From: an uncultured Bacteroidales bacterium
GTDB taxonomy: Bacteria > Bacteroidota > Bacteroidia > Bacteroidales > FEN-979
Length of the DNA stretch: 64,000 nt
NCBI GenBank assembly: GCA_903913885.1
Contig: CAIWMX010000125.1
Coordinates: 135,461 to 199,460, forward strand
Direction: 5' to 3'
Positions 34,360 through 43,172 of this stretch are shown in pieces. A program made the position numbers and the translations under genes. The notes under the pieces are model-generated. The model was not told the origin of the DNA, did not search any database, and was given only the letters and a program-made list of their open reading frames with translations. Position 1 is the stretch's first letter; every line of letters starts with the position of its first letter.

Positions 34360-34737
34360 TTAATTTGGAGGTTGGGTCGAGGATACGAGGCTGTCGACAA
34401 GGTATTTGGTTTCACCACGCCAGGGAAGGGCGCCGTTTTTCTCCTTGTAATGCAGAACGATCCGGGTTCCTTCAAGGTTTAAAAGTTTCTTTGCAATGGC
34501 TTCATCCGGCACCGAAAAAAAGAATTTCTCCGAGGCCAGGGCGACATCGTCGCTGCTCTTGATGCTGCTCAGGATCAATTCACCTTCATAGGTTTTGAAC
34601 ATGGAGCCTTTGTATGAGAATTTCTGCAGAACCCCGGCACGGTTGCCTTCGCTGTATGTAAAACTGTATTTCCAGTAGAGGAAAAAAGCCAGCACAACCA
34701 CCACAATGGCGAGTGCCCAGTATAAAAACTTCTTCAT
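34360..34737 (-). CDS. Small single-pass membrane protein
   Basis: A 125-residue protein of unknown function (similar ones in Bacteroidota are often mislabelled as 6-phosphogluconate dehydrogenase). It has an N-terminal membrane helix (FLYWALAIVVVVLAFFLYW), so the remaining ~100 residues probably face the periplasm. The soluble part has the pattern YSEGNRAGVLQKFSYKGSMFKTYEGEL, typical of this small family, and ends with a predicted strand VLHYKEKNGALPWRGETKYLV. The start is set at the second Met (34737). A TAAGTTTG -7 box lies 25 bases upstream. Confidence 0.8.
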   Translation of the reverse strand: MKKFLYWALAIVVVVLAFFLYWKYSFTYSEGNRAGVLQKFSYKGSMFKTYEGELILSSIKSSDDVALASEKFFFSVPDEAIAKKLLNLEGTRIVLHYKEKNGALPWRGETKYLVDSLVSSTQPPN

Positions 34738-34761
34738 GGTCATCGGTTTAGAATTATTCTA

Positions 34762-34769
34762 CAAACTTA
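34762..34769 (-). promoter_or_regulatory. -7 element of the small membrane protein gene
   Basis: TAAGTTTG on the minus strand, 25 bases before the ATG at 34737. Confidence 0.6.
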
Positions 34770-34869
34770 AGGGAACTTTCGGTAAAATCAAATACCCTTT
34801 CAGGATATCGTCACGGTTTATAATCAGGCTCCTTCCCGGATTCCATGGTTGTTTCTTACCAGAGTTGAC

Positions 34870-34877
34870 TACATTTG
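34870..34877 (+). promoter_or_regulatory. -7 element of the NAD-dependent epimerase/dehydrogenase gene
   Basis: TACATTTG, 29 bases before the ATG at 34907 and well after the ORF-track start at 34706. It shows that the first ~67 residues of the track protein are not translated. Confidence 0.7.
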
Positions 34878-34906
34878 CGGCCAGTATTGACGAAACCGCG
34901 TGCAAC

Positions 34907-35989
34907 ATGACGAATCATTCCCTGCCCGGCTACAAGCCTCCACGCATCCTGCTGACCGGGGGTTCCGGGTTCCTCGGCAAAGCCATTGTAAAGGAACTTC
35001 TTGACGCTGGTTCCCCGTTAAAACCGGCGCTGCTCCGGATTTTCGACCTTGTACCCTATCCCGGTCCTCCTGACGAAAGGATTGAGATGCTCACCGGTGA
35101 CATTTGTGATGCTTCAGCCGTGAATAATGCCTGCAGGGATATTGACCTGGTAATCCATGCCGCTGCCCTGGTCGACTGGGGTACAAAACCGGAAAAGGAG
35201 GTGCTCGCAATCAATTTCGGCGGAACTGAAAATATTGTGAACGGCTGCCTTGCAAACCGGGTAAGGCACCTGGTCTATACCAGTTCGCTGGATGCCGTTT
35301 TTGGGGGCAAGTCGCTGGTCAACATCGACGAAAGCATTCCCTATCCTGCGAAACACCCAAACATGTACTGCCGCAGCAAATACCTTTCTGAAAAACTTGT
35401 TATGGGAATCAATGGGAAGGATCAAGATCAGGAAGGCCCGTCTCTTACAACCTGTGTTTTGCGTCCCGCCGATATTTATGGCGAGGGCGACCCTTTCCAC
35501 ATCGGTTCGCTGATCAACATGGCCAAAGGCGGATTCTATGTGCGTCTTGGCGACGGGTCGTCGAAATCGCAACATGTGTACGCCGGCAACATGGCCTGGG
35601 CGCATGTGCTGGCTGCCAAAGCCCTTTTAGACGGTAACCTGGCCGTGGCAGGCAAGGCCTATTTCATTACCGATGGCCTCCCTTCAAATTTTTTCACCTT
35701 TTTCGACCGCATCGTTGAAGGGGCAGGCTTCCGGATATGGCCAAAAAATATCTGGATCCCGCGTAACCTGGCCTATGTCATGGGACTCATCTCGGAGGGG
35801 ATTGCCCTGACGGCGCGGCCCGTGAAAAAGTATGCGCCCAAATTCAGCCGGTTTGCGGTCATTTACACCTGCAGTGATTTCACCTTTACTTCGGACAGGG
35901 CGTTGCAGGATTTCAATTTCCTGCCGAAATATTCCGGCGATTCGGCTTTCCATCTCACTACGGCATACTACCGGAAACAGAAATCCTAA
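34907..35989 (+). CDS. NAD-dependent epimerase / 3-beta-hydroxysteroid dehydrogenase family protein
   Basis: A 360-residue extended short-chain dehydrogenase. Starting at the ATG at 34907 puts the nucleotide-binding motif GGSGFLG about 20 residues in, as is normal. The active-site motif is Y-x3-K in NMYCRSKYLSEKL, with VYTSSLDAV before it. The DLVIHAAALVDWG segment and the C-terminal region resemble 3-beta-HSD-like enzymes, which act on sterols, hopanoids or sugar nucleotides. The true substrate is unknown. An acyl-CoA ligase gene follows after about 80 bases on the same strand, so a lipid role is possible but not shown. Confidence 0.87.
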   Translation: MTNHSLPGYKPPRILLTGGSGFLGKAIVKELLDAGSPLKPALLRIFDLVPYPGPPDERIEMLTGDICDASAVNNACRDIDLVIHAAALVDWGTKPEKEVLAINFGGTENIVNGCLANRVRHLVYTSSLDAVFGGKSLVNIDESIPYPAKHPNMYCRSKYLSEKLVMGINGKDQDQEGPSLTTCVLRPADIYGEGDPFHIGSLINMAKGGFYVRLGDGSSKSQHVYAGNMAWAHVLAAKALLDGNLAVAGKAYFITDGLPSNFFTFFDRIVEGAGFRIWPKNIWIPRNLAYVMGLISEGIALTARPVKKYAPKFSRFAVIYTCSDFTFTSDRALQDFNFLPKYSGDSAFHLTTAYYRKQKS

Positions 35990-36069
35990 CCTGCCATAAC
36001 TTTTTTAAGGAAGGTGGCTCAGAACCAGGAATTTTTCGGAACTTAGTAGGCTTTTAACACGCACGATCC

Positions 36070-37704
36070 ATGAATTCACAATCTACCGGTCTGATCGCTG
36101 TTTTTGAAAATGCAATCCGCAACAACTGGAATCTGACTTCGCTTTCTGATTATGGCGGAGAATCCTTTACCTACAAAAATGTGGGTGAACGGATTGTCAA
36201 AATCCACGCTTTGTTCCAGGCTGCCGGTATTCAAAAAGGAGACCACATCGCGTTGCTGGGCAAGAATTCATCGCACTGGGGGATGATGTACCTGGCAACC
36301 GTTACCTATGGTGCCGTGATTGTTCCGATACTTCCAGATTTTAAGCCGGCCGACATCCACTACATTGTGACACACTCCGACTCTCTTCTGCTCTTTGTGG
36401 AAGAATCCATCTACAAAGAACTGGACCCGGAAGCCATGCCGTTGCTCAGGCGCATCCTGAAAATCCAGGATGATTCCGTCCTCTTCACGCGTGAGGTGGC
36501 AGATGAAAAAACCGAAATGAGCGGGACTGCAACATCCCTGGCACCCGAACAAATCAGTTTCCCCGCTTCGGCCCCCGACGACATTGCCGTGATCAGCTAT
36601 ACTTCCGGCACCACGGGGTTTTCAAAAGGCGTCGTGCTCCAGCACAAGAGCATCCTGGCAAACATCCTTTACGCCCAGCGCAACATGCCGCTGAACCGGC
36701 AGGATAAGATCCTCTCCTTCCTCCCCCTGGCCCATACCTATGGCTGCGCCTTTGAATTCCTGTTCCCTTTCAGCCTGGGCTGCGACATCACCTTCCTGAC
36801 CAAAACCCCGTCGCCCAAGATCATCATGCAGGCATTCCAGGAGATCCGCCCGGCACTTATCCTCTCGGTTCCGCTGGTCATCGAAAAAATATACAAATCA
36901 CAGATCATCCCTGCGCTGCGCAAACCAGCCGTGCATTTCCTGACCCGCATCCCCCTGGTCAACAAACTCATTTATAAGAAAATAAGGGATCTGATGGTGG
37001 CGGTGTTCGGGGGTAATTTCCGCGAACTCGTGATCGGGGGGGCTCCGTTCAACGCCCAGGCCGAGCACTTCTTCAAGAAAATGAATTTCCCGTTTACGGT
37101 AGGCTACGGCATGACCGAATGCGGCCCGCTGATCTCCTATGCCTCCTGGAAAACCACCCAGCTTGGGGCATCCGGCAGGGTGGTCGACGAACTTGAAGTG
37201 CGGATCGATTCCGATCATCCAACCCATCGCTCGGGCGAAATCCTGCTTCGCGGAAACCACGTCATGCTTGGCTATTACAAAAACGAAGAGGCTACCAACG
37301 CGGTGATTGATTCATCCGGTTGGCTCCATACCGGCGACCTGGGCGTGATCGACCACAAAGGCAATATTTACATCCGGGGGCGCAGCAAGAGCATGATCCT
37401 CGGACCCTCCGGCAAAAACATCTATCCCGAAGAGATCGAAGCCGTACTCAACAACCGGTTCATGATCATGGAATCGCTGGTCATCGAGCGCGACAACAAA
37501 CTGATCGCGCTCATTTACCCCGATGCGGATGCCATGACAACGGCAGGATGCACCCGGGAGCAACTACCGCAGATATTCAAAGAGTATATCCATGACCTGA
37601 ATCACCACGTGCCAAAATACATGCGTGTCGCCGACTTTGAAATCACCGCTTCAGAGTTTGAGAAAACGCCCAAAAGAAGTATCAAGCGATTTTTATACCA
37701 GTAA
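36070..37704 (+). CDS. AMP-binding acyl-CoA ligase
   Basis: A 544-residue adenylate-forming enzyme of the long-chain fatty-acid CoA ligase type. It carries the P-loop-like motif YTSGTTGFSKGVVLQH, LPLAHTYGCAFE, the GYGMTECGPLISY acid/aromatic motif, and the hinge WLHTGDLGVID followed by NIYIRGRSKSMIL. The C-terminal catalytic Lys is in EKTPKRSIKRFLY. It probably activates a fatty acid; chain length is not readable. Fifteen bases separate it from the M16 peptidase gene, hinting at co-transcription although the functions look unrelated. Confidence 0.92.
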   Translation: MNSQSTGLIAVFENAIRNNWNLTSLSDYGGESFTYKNVGERIVKIHALFQAAGIQKGDHIALLGKNSSHWGMMYLATVTYGAVIVPILPDFKPADIHYIVTHSDSLLLFVEESIYKELDPEAMPLLRRILKIQDDSVLFTREVADEKTEMSGTATSLAPEQISFPASAPDDIAVISYTSGTTGFSKGVVLQHKSILANILYAQRNMPLNRQDKILSFLPLAHTYGCAFEFLFPFSLGCDITFLTKTPSPKIIMQAFQEIRPALILSVPLVIEKIYKSQIIPALRKPAVHFLTRIPLVNKLIYKKIRDLMVAVFGGNFRELVIGGAPFNAQAEHFFKKMNFPFTVGYGMTECGPLISYASWKTTQLGASGRVVDELEVRIDSDHPTHRSGEILLRGNHVMLGYYKNEEATNAVIDSSGWLHTGDLGVIDHKGNIYIRGRSKSMILGPSGKNIYPEEIEAVLNNRFMIMESLVIERDNKLIALIYPDADAMTTAGCTREQLPQIFKEYIHDLNHHVPKYMRVADFEITASEFEKTPKRSIKRFLYQ

Positions 37705-37719
37705 ACAAAAAACACAACT

Positions 37720-40530
37720 ATGAAACAGACTTTTACCCGCCTTGCCCTCACGATTGCTTTCATCATTTCAATGTCATCGTGCATGATGGCACAACTGGTT
37801 AACCTGAGTGACATGCCTCCCGCCGATCCGCAGGTGAGAACCGGCGTCCTGGGAAACGGGATGCACTATTTCATCCGCACCAACAAGCAACAGGAAAAAC
37901 GTGCCGAGTTCTACATTGTTCACAATGTAGGGGCCATCCTGGAGGATGACAGCCAGAACGGGCTCGCCCACTTTACCGAACACATGGCCTTCAACGGCAC
38001 CCAGAATTTCCCGAAAAAAGCGCTGCTCGATTACCTGGCCACCATCGGGGTGAAATTCGGGACAAACGTCAACGCCTCCACGGGCCTTGAACGCACGATG
38101 TACAACGTATCAAATGTGCCGCTGCTCCGCGAGGGGGTTATCGACACTGCGCTGCTCATCCTGCACGACTGGTCAAACTACATCTCCTTCGAACCGGCGG
38201 AGATCGACCTTGAAAGAGGCGTCATCCGGGAAGAGTGGCGCACCTACGGATCGGCATCCGAACGCATGAGCAACAAACTGGCCCCCGTCATTTACAAGGG
38301 TTCCAAATATGCCTTGCGCAACGTGATCGGCGATACGGCCGTGATCAACCATTTCAAATACGAAACCATCAAAAATTTCTATAAAAAATGGTATCGTCCC
38401 GATCTGCAAGCCATTGTCGTTGTTGGCGACTTTGATGAAGCCCTGATGGAGGCCAAAATCAAAAAACTCTTCGGCAGCATTCCTGCAGTGCAAAATCCTG
38501 CAGAAAAAGAGGTTTACGGGGTGCCCGACAACACCGAACCCCTCATCGGCACAGCCACCGACAAGGAAGCTACAGGCACCTTGGTGAGCGTTTATTACAA
38601 ACATGACGCCATCAGTGACAACGATAAGAACATGCTCTACATGCGGATTCAACTCATCCGCAGCTTTATCAGCACCATGTTTGGGCAGCGCATGAGCGAA
38701 CTGGCCAACCGGGAAAATCCGCCATTCATCTTTGCACGTTCATATTACGGTTCATTCACGCGCAGCAAGGATGCCTTCACGGGCATGGCCCAGGCGGCGA
38801 ACAATAAATCGCTTGAAGCCCTCACCGCCCTGCTCACGGAGATGGAAAGGATGACCCGCTATGGCTTTACCCAGGGCGAATTAGACCGAGCCAAAGCCGA
38901 AATCATGCGCAGCTATGAATCGCGTTACATGGACCGCGACAAACGTAAAAACCGGGAACTGGTGATGCAGAATGTCAGCCATTTCCTCACCAATAATCCC
39001 AATCCCGGCGCTGAATATGAATACCAGTTCGCCCAAAGGATGGTCCCCGGGATTTCGCTGGATGAGATAAACCTGGAGACAAAAAAGTATGTAACCAGCG
39101 ACAACCAGGTAGTCACCATTACCGGTCCCGATAAACCCGGCGTCACCCTGCCGGCCATAGCGGAGATCAAACATGTGCTCGACACCTATAAAAATGCCGC
39201 CATTACGCCATATATCGACCTGGCGACCGGCATGAAGCTTATTGACAACGAGCCTGTTCCAGGCAAGGTAGCCTCAACCACCTCGAACCTGGTTTTCGGC
39301 ACTACCGAATGGGTTTTGTCGAATGGCATGCATATCGTGTTCAAACCTACTGATATCAAGGAAGATGAACTGCTTGTTCGTGGATTTTCAGCCGGCGGCA
39401 CCTCCCTGCTGTCGGATGATCTGATGCCTTCGGCCGACCTGTTTTCGGATGCGGTAACACAAATGGGCATCGGCAAATTATCGCGCACCAACCTGAACAA
39501 GCTGCTGGCCGGAAAGCGCGCCAGCGTTTCGATCGGGCTTTCGTCCGACCAGGATTTCGTGACAGCGCGCACCAGCCCGAAAGACCTCGAGACAACCCTG
39601 CAACTGATCTATCTTTATTTCACCAACCCGCGCTGGGATGCTACAGACTATAAAACCTGGATGGACAAGGTGAAATCAGGTTACATCAATGCGGCATCCG
39701 ACCCGCGCACGGCGATGTCCGACAGCATTGCCGCGATGATGAGCGACCATAATCCCCGGGCAGTTCCGATGAACTACAAACTGCTCGACAAGGTGAGCCT
39801 TGAAAAGCTCCAGGCCATCTATACCCAGCGGTTTGCCGATCCCGGCAACTTCACCTTCATCTTTACCGGGAAGATCAGCCCGTCGCAGGCGCAACCGCTG
39901 TTTGAAAAATACCTGGCTTCCCTTCCCACCGTAAAACGCAGCGAGACTTTCAAAGATGACGGCATTCATCCGCCTAAGGGAAAGGCAGTAAGAGATTTCA
40001 GGCATGAAAGCACCACCCCGCGTACATCCATCTTTGTGAACCTGAACGGCACCTGCAAATATTCGGCCAGCGACAGGCTGCTTGGCGCCGCCATCCGCCA
40101 TATTCTTGAACTGCGTTATGTGCAGTCGATCCGTGAAGATGAAGGCGGGGCATACAGCGTCAGGGTTTCATGGGCTGTTGAAAAGAACCCGTCGCCGGAT
40201 TTCCGCTGCACCGTCAACTTTGACACCGACCCGGCAAAGGGAGATAAACTGCTGTCGATCGTTTACAAAGAAATCGGAAACATGGTCGCAAGCGGTCCCT
40301 CGGAAAGCGACCTTCAAAAGGCGAAGGAATATTTTCTGAAACAACGTCCCGAAGACATGAAGGAGAACCAGTGGTGGGGCAGCATGCTTGCTGATTATTA
40401 TTTTAACGGTCTGGATTACATCACCGGCTTTGATGCAAGCGTAAAAGCGCTCACCGTGAAGGCTGTTCATGACTATGCAAAACAAACGCTCACGCAGGGC
40501 AATGAAGTGCGGGTGATCATGCGGCCGTAA
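37720..40530 (+). CDS. Exported M16 family zinc metallopeptidase
   Basis: A 936-residue insulinase/pitrilysin-type protease with a signal peptide (LALTIAFIISMSSCMMAQ). The inverted zinc motif HxxEH is at residues 84-88 (HFTEHMAFNG), and the downstream glutamate region (EIDLERGVIREEW) follows. Two M16 domain pairs are present: the catalytic N-terminal half, and an inactive C-terminal half starting near FGTTEWVLSNGMHIVFKPTD that retains the R/Y motif (REDEGGAYSVRV). It would degrade peptides in the periplasm or at the surface. It converges 9 bases from the glycogen-binding repeat gene. Confidence 0.94.
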   Translation: MKQTFTRLALTIAFIISMSSCMMAQLVNLSDMPPADPQVRTGVLGNGMHYFIRTNKQQEKRAEFYIVHNVGAILEDDSQNGLAHFTEHMAFNGTQNFPKKALLDYLATIGVKFGTNVNASTGLERTMYNVSNVPLLREGVIDTALLILHDWSNYISFEPAEIDLERGVIREEWRTYGSASERMSNKLAPVIYKGSKYALRNVIGDTAVINHFKYETIKNFYKKWYRPDLQAIVVVGDFDEALMEAKIKKLFGSIPAVQNPAEKEVYGVPDNTEPLIGTATDKEATGTLVSVYYKHDAISDNDKNMLYMRIQLIRSFISTMFGQRMSELANRENPPFIFARSYYGSFTRSKDAFTGMAQAANNKSLEALTALLTEMERMTRYGFTQGELDRAKAEIMRSYESRYMDRDKRKNRELVMQNVSHFLTNNPNPGAEYEYQFAQRMVPGISLDEINLETKKYVTSDNQVVTITGPDKPGVTLPAIAEIKHVLDTYKNAAITPYIDLATGMKLIDNEPVPGKVASTTSNLVFGTTEWVLSNGMHIVFKPTDIKEDELLVRGFSAGGTSLLSDDLMPSADLFSDAVTQMGIGKLSRTNLNKLLAGKRASVSIGLSSDQDFVTARTSPKDLETTLQLIYLYFTNPRWDATDYKTWMDKVKSGYINAASDPRTAMSDSIAAMMSDHNPRAVPMNYKLLDKVSLEKLQAIYTQRFADPGNFTFIFTGKISPSQAQPLFEKYLASLPTVKRSETFKDDGIHPPKGKAVRDFRHESTTPRTSIFVNLNGTCKYSASDRLLGAAIRHILELRYVQSIREDEGGAYSVRVSWAVEKNPSPDFRCTVNFDTDPAKGDKLLSIVYKEIGNMVASGPSESDLQKAKEYFLKQRPEDMKENQWWGSMLADYYFNGLDYITGFDASVKALTVKAVHDYAKQTLTQGNEVRVIMRP

Positions 40531-40539
40531 AACACGGGA

Positions 40540-41985
40540 TCACGGATCTATCCAGATAATGGAATTTCCCGTATTGTACTCATTTTCTTCCCAGAGTTCG
40601 TTACCGGGATCGGTGATCCATTTGTTATCGACCCGGAACTTGTAGGTGTGTTTCCCGGGCCTGAGATGCATGGGCAGTGACCACACGCCATTGTTTTGGC
40701 TCATCCTGTAGCCATTGCTGTTCCACCCGTTGAAAGTCCCGCTAACGGACACCTTCTTTGCATCGGCATGCTTCTCGAGTTTGAACAGTACGTTCGGTTT
40801 TACGGTGAGAAATGAGTTCGTCTGGTTGCCTTCTCCTGAAAGATATGGATTCCCGGGATCGGTGATCCATTGGCCATCGACCACAAACTTATACTCATAA
40901 TTGCCGGGAGCCAGCACATAGGGAAGGACCCAGCCCCCGTCGGTTTTCTCCATGAAGAGCTCGCCGGAATTCCATACATTGAAATTTCCAACCACCGCCA
41001 CCTTATGCGCTTTGGAATATCCCTTTAACCTGAAATACATCGTATCCCCGATTCCCACAAAAGTGTTGTCATGCCCGGCGCCATCAGGTCGGTTAACCTT
41101 GCCGGCCGGATCGGTGATCCAATGCTGGTCGACGATGAATTTATAAGCGTGGGTTCCCTCCCGGAGATAAAGCGGCAGCATCCAGCTTCCGCCGAAATGG
41201 ATCATTCGTAGTTCGGTTGTATTCCATCCGTTGAAACTACCCGATACGATAACCCTGCGCGCTGAACTGAATCCGTTCAACACAAATTTGTAATTATAGC
41301 AGAAAAATACGTTGTTGTGCCCGCCCTGGGTGTCGTCCTCCAGCAATTTGTTGTAGGAGTCGTTGGTCCATCGCCCGTCAACGATGAATTTGTAGGTGTA
41401 CTTGCCTGGTTGCAGGTCCAGGGTGACCATCCATCCCGAGTCGCTTGCCTGCATCGGGGTTCTCCGCGTCGACCAGGAATTGAACGATCCGGAAAGATAA
41501 ACCGACCTGGCATTGCGGTGCCCGGGCATGAAGAACCGGACCTTGCCGGGCGACAGCTGGAGCACCGAATTGCGGGTGTTGCGGTTCACGCCGTAAGGCA
41601 CCGATTCCCGTTCATTGGCCGTCCAGATATCGACGGATTTATCATCCAGCAGAAAAATTTTATCCTGCCCGTTATCCTTTCCTCCCGATTTTTCCTGTTC
41701 CTTCGACAACTCGAACCGATTGGCGTCGAGCTTGCGGGTGGTCCAGGTACTGCCTTTGTCGGCGATGACCGGTTTCAGCGCGAAGGCGCCGGCCTGCAAC
41801 GCACTGTCGAGGTCGTACAACCGGGCGATCTCCCTGCGCTGGGCGGCATTCCAGCGCAAGTCGAGGGTCAGCACCAGGCGGCCATCTTCCACGCGGCAAA
41901 CCTTTTTCGGATCATACTGTGCCTGCCCTCCCAGGGTGGCCAGCAGCAGACAAAATGATATCAGGCAGGCATAGCATCTTCTCAT
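40540..41985 (-). CDS. Exported protein with four tandem glycogen-binding (AMPK/CBM48-type) domains
   Basis: A 481-residue secreted protein. Signal peptide (LISFCLLLATLGGQAQ), an N-terminal ~125-residue region of unknown fold, then four ~82-residue copies of an E-set carbohydrate-binding module at about 147-228, 232-311, 316-394 and 399-479. Each has an S/N-G-x-F-N-x-W strand pair (SGSFNSW, SGSFNGW, VGNFNVW, SGTFNGW) and a YKF-VD-x-W end (YKFIVDGRW, YKFIVDQHW, YKFVVDGQW, YKFRVDNKW). The Trp and Lys positions match residues that bind glycogen or maltodextrin in AMPK-beta. No catalytic domain is visible. Its ATG overlaps the retropepsin-like stop, so the two are translated together. Confidence 0.88.
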   Translation of the reverse strand: MRRCYACLISFCLLLATLGGQAQYDPKKVCRVEDGRLVLTLDLRWNAAQRREIARLYDLDSALQAGAFALKPVIADKGSTWTTRKLDANRFELSKEQEKSGGKDNGQDKIFLLDDKSVDIWTANERESVPYGVNRNTRNSVLQLSPGKVRFFMPGHRNARSVYLSGSFNSWSTRRTPMQASDSGWMVTLDLQPGKYTYKFIVDGRWTNDSYNKLLEDDTQGGHNNVFFCYNYKFVLNGFSSARRVIVSGSFNGWNTTELRMIHFGGSWMLPLYLREGTHAYKFIVDQHWITDPAGKVNRPDGAGHDNTFVGIGDTMYFRLKGYSKAHKVAVVGNFNVWNSGELFMEKTDGGWVLPYVLAPGNYEYKFVVDGQWITDPGNPYLSGEGNQTNSFLTVKPNVLFKLEKHADAKKVSVSGTFNGWNSNGYRMSQNNGVWSLPMHLRPGKHTYKFRVDNKWITDPGNELWEENEYNTGNSIIWIDP

Positions 41986-43004
41986 AGCTTTCCCTCCGCT
42001 TTAAGGCAAATGCCCATCTCTTTCTTAACCAAATTGATATAAATTTTCCCTCTTGAAAAGAAATCATACCCGAGCATGCCGTCGATGGGGCAGGCATATT
42101 GCCGCGACATGTCGGCCAGGCTGCACAGGATCGTTTCCATGGCGCTGATCTGGTTGTTGCCCAGTAAAAAATCGTTCAGGGTTCCGTATAGAACTTCGCC
42201 CTGGCGCGACCCCACGCCGTTCAGGCTCGACCGGCGGGTGATGGTGACCGTATTGAGCGCTTTTTTAGGGGCATCGGTACTGATCACGTTCGACTCGGCG
42301 CCGGTATCGAGGCAGAAGTCCAGGATTTTCCCGCCAACGGTGGCCTTCACGAACATGATGTTGCGGTACTCTTCCACCTTGTTCATGATATCGAATTTCA
42401 CCTTCGGGAAGTTCCCGTCAACGGGGGTTCCGTTTTTATCGAGTTTGTAGAGTTGAAGTGAATTGTTCCTGAGGTCGATCACCATCTCCAGGTTTTTCAT
42501 CATGCTCATGCCGAAAAGGCCGAGGATTTTCACGCCACGGCGGTTCTCCAGGTGCCCGAGCGGCGTCACATCCGCCGAAACATTCTGGAACACCAGGTCT
42601 GAGACTTTAAGGCTCCTGACATTGGTGCGGGTTACCTGCCCCGTTGTGCCGGTAACGCCCCCGCCTTCTTCGTCATCGACAGAGATCGCGTTGCGGAAAT
42701 AGGTTTTGTTCAGTACGAGGCCTGAGGCGCCGGTGTCGAGGATGAAGTTGCCGCTTACCTGGTCGATGGTGCCGTCGAGCAGGAACAAGCGCCCTGCCCG
42801 CCTGAGCGGGATGGTCACCCCGACGATATTGCCATGGGAGTCGCTGATAGGGGTTGAGACAATGACCAGCTCTTCGAAGTTTCCCGTGGTGTGATTTTCG
42901 TTCCCTCCTGTGGCCCGGCTGATTCCCGGAAGCCCGGCAATGACGGCTGCAAGCCCGATATGAAGTGTGAAGATAAAACCCGCCCGGAGATTCATGACAA
43001 ACAT
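41982..43004 (-). CDS. Exported retropepsin-like aspartic protease with two lobes
   Basis: A 340-residue protein with two aspartic protease half-sites in one chain: FILDTGASGLVLN and, about 130 residues later, FCLDTGAESNVIS. Two D-T-G-A motifs in one polypeptide suggest a pseudo-dimeric, pepsin-like active site made from the Asp_protease_2 fold. Signal peptide at the N-terminus (FIFTLHIGLAAVIAGLPGISRA). The ATG at 43004 (or 42995) is chosen over the track start at 43103 because a TACTTTG box (43023-43029) lies between them. Overlaps the glycogen-binding repeat gene by 4 bases, so the pair is probably functionally linked. Substrate unknown. Confidence 0.88.
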   Translation of the reverse strand: MFVMNLRAGFIFTLHIGLAAVIAGLPGISRATGGNENHTTGNFEELVIVSTPISDSHGNIVGVTIPLRRAGRLFLLDGTIDQVSGNFILDTGASGLVLNKTYFRNAISVDDEEGGGVTGTTGQVTRTNVRSLKVSDLVFQNVSADVTPLGHLENRRGVKILGLFGMSMMKNLEMVIDLRNNSLQLYKLDKNGTPVDGNFPKVKFDIMNKVEEYRNIMFVKATVGGKILDFCLDTGAESNVISTDAPKKALNTVTITRRSSLNGVGSRQGEVLYGTLNDFLLGNNQISAMETILCSLADMSRQYACPIDGMLGYDFFSRGKIYINLVKKEMGICLKAEGKL

Positions 43005-43022
43005 GTTGAGGAAGATTTGACG

Positions 43023-43029
43023 CAAAGTA
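43023..43029 (-). promoter_or_regulatory. -7-like element for the retropepsin-like gene
   Basis: TACTTTG on the minus strand, one base shorter than TAnnTTTG, 18 bases before the ATG at 43004. The spacing matches other genes in the window. Confidence 0.4.
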
Positions 43030-43142
43030 CTGAAAAAAGTTTCAAAGTAATCAATTCTTTTTATCAGTTGCTCCGTAAAAGCCTGGCAGGGATGTCTTTG
43101 CAACTTGTTTTTCAGGTTATTGTAATAAGTGGATTTTTAATC

Positions 43143-43150
43143 TAAATTTG
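43143..43150 (+). promoter_or_regulatory. -7 element for the membrane protein-caspase unit
   Basis: TAAATTTG, 22 bases before the ATG at 43173. It would drive the membrane-protein gene and probably both caspase genes. Confidence 0.65.
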
Positions 43151-43172
43151 TCATATCATTAAATTTACGGCT

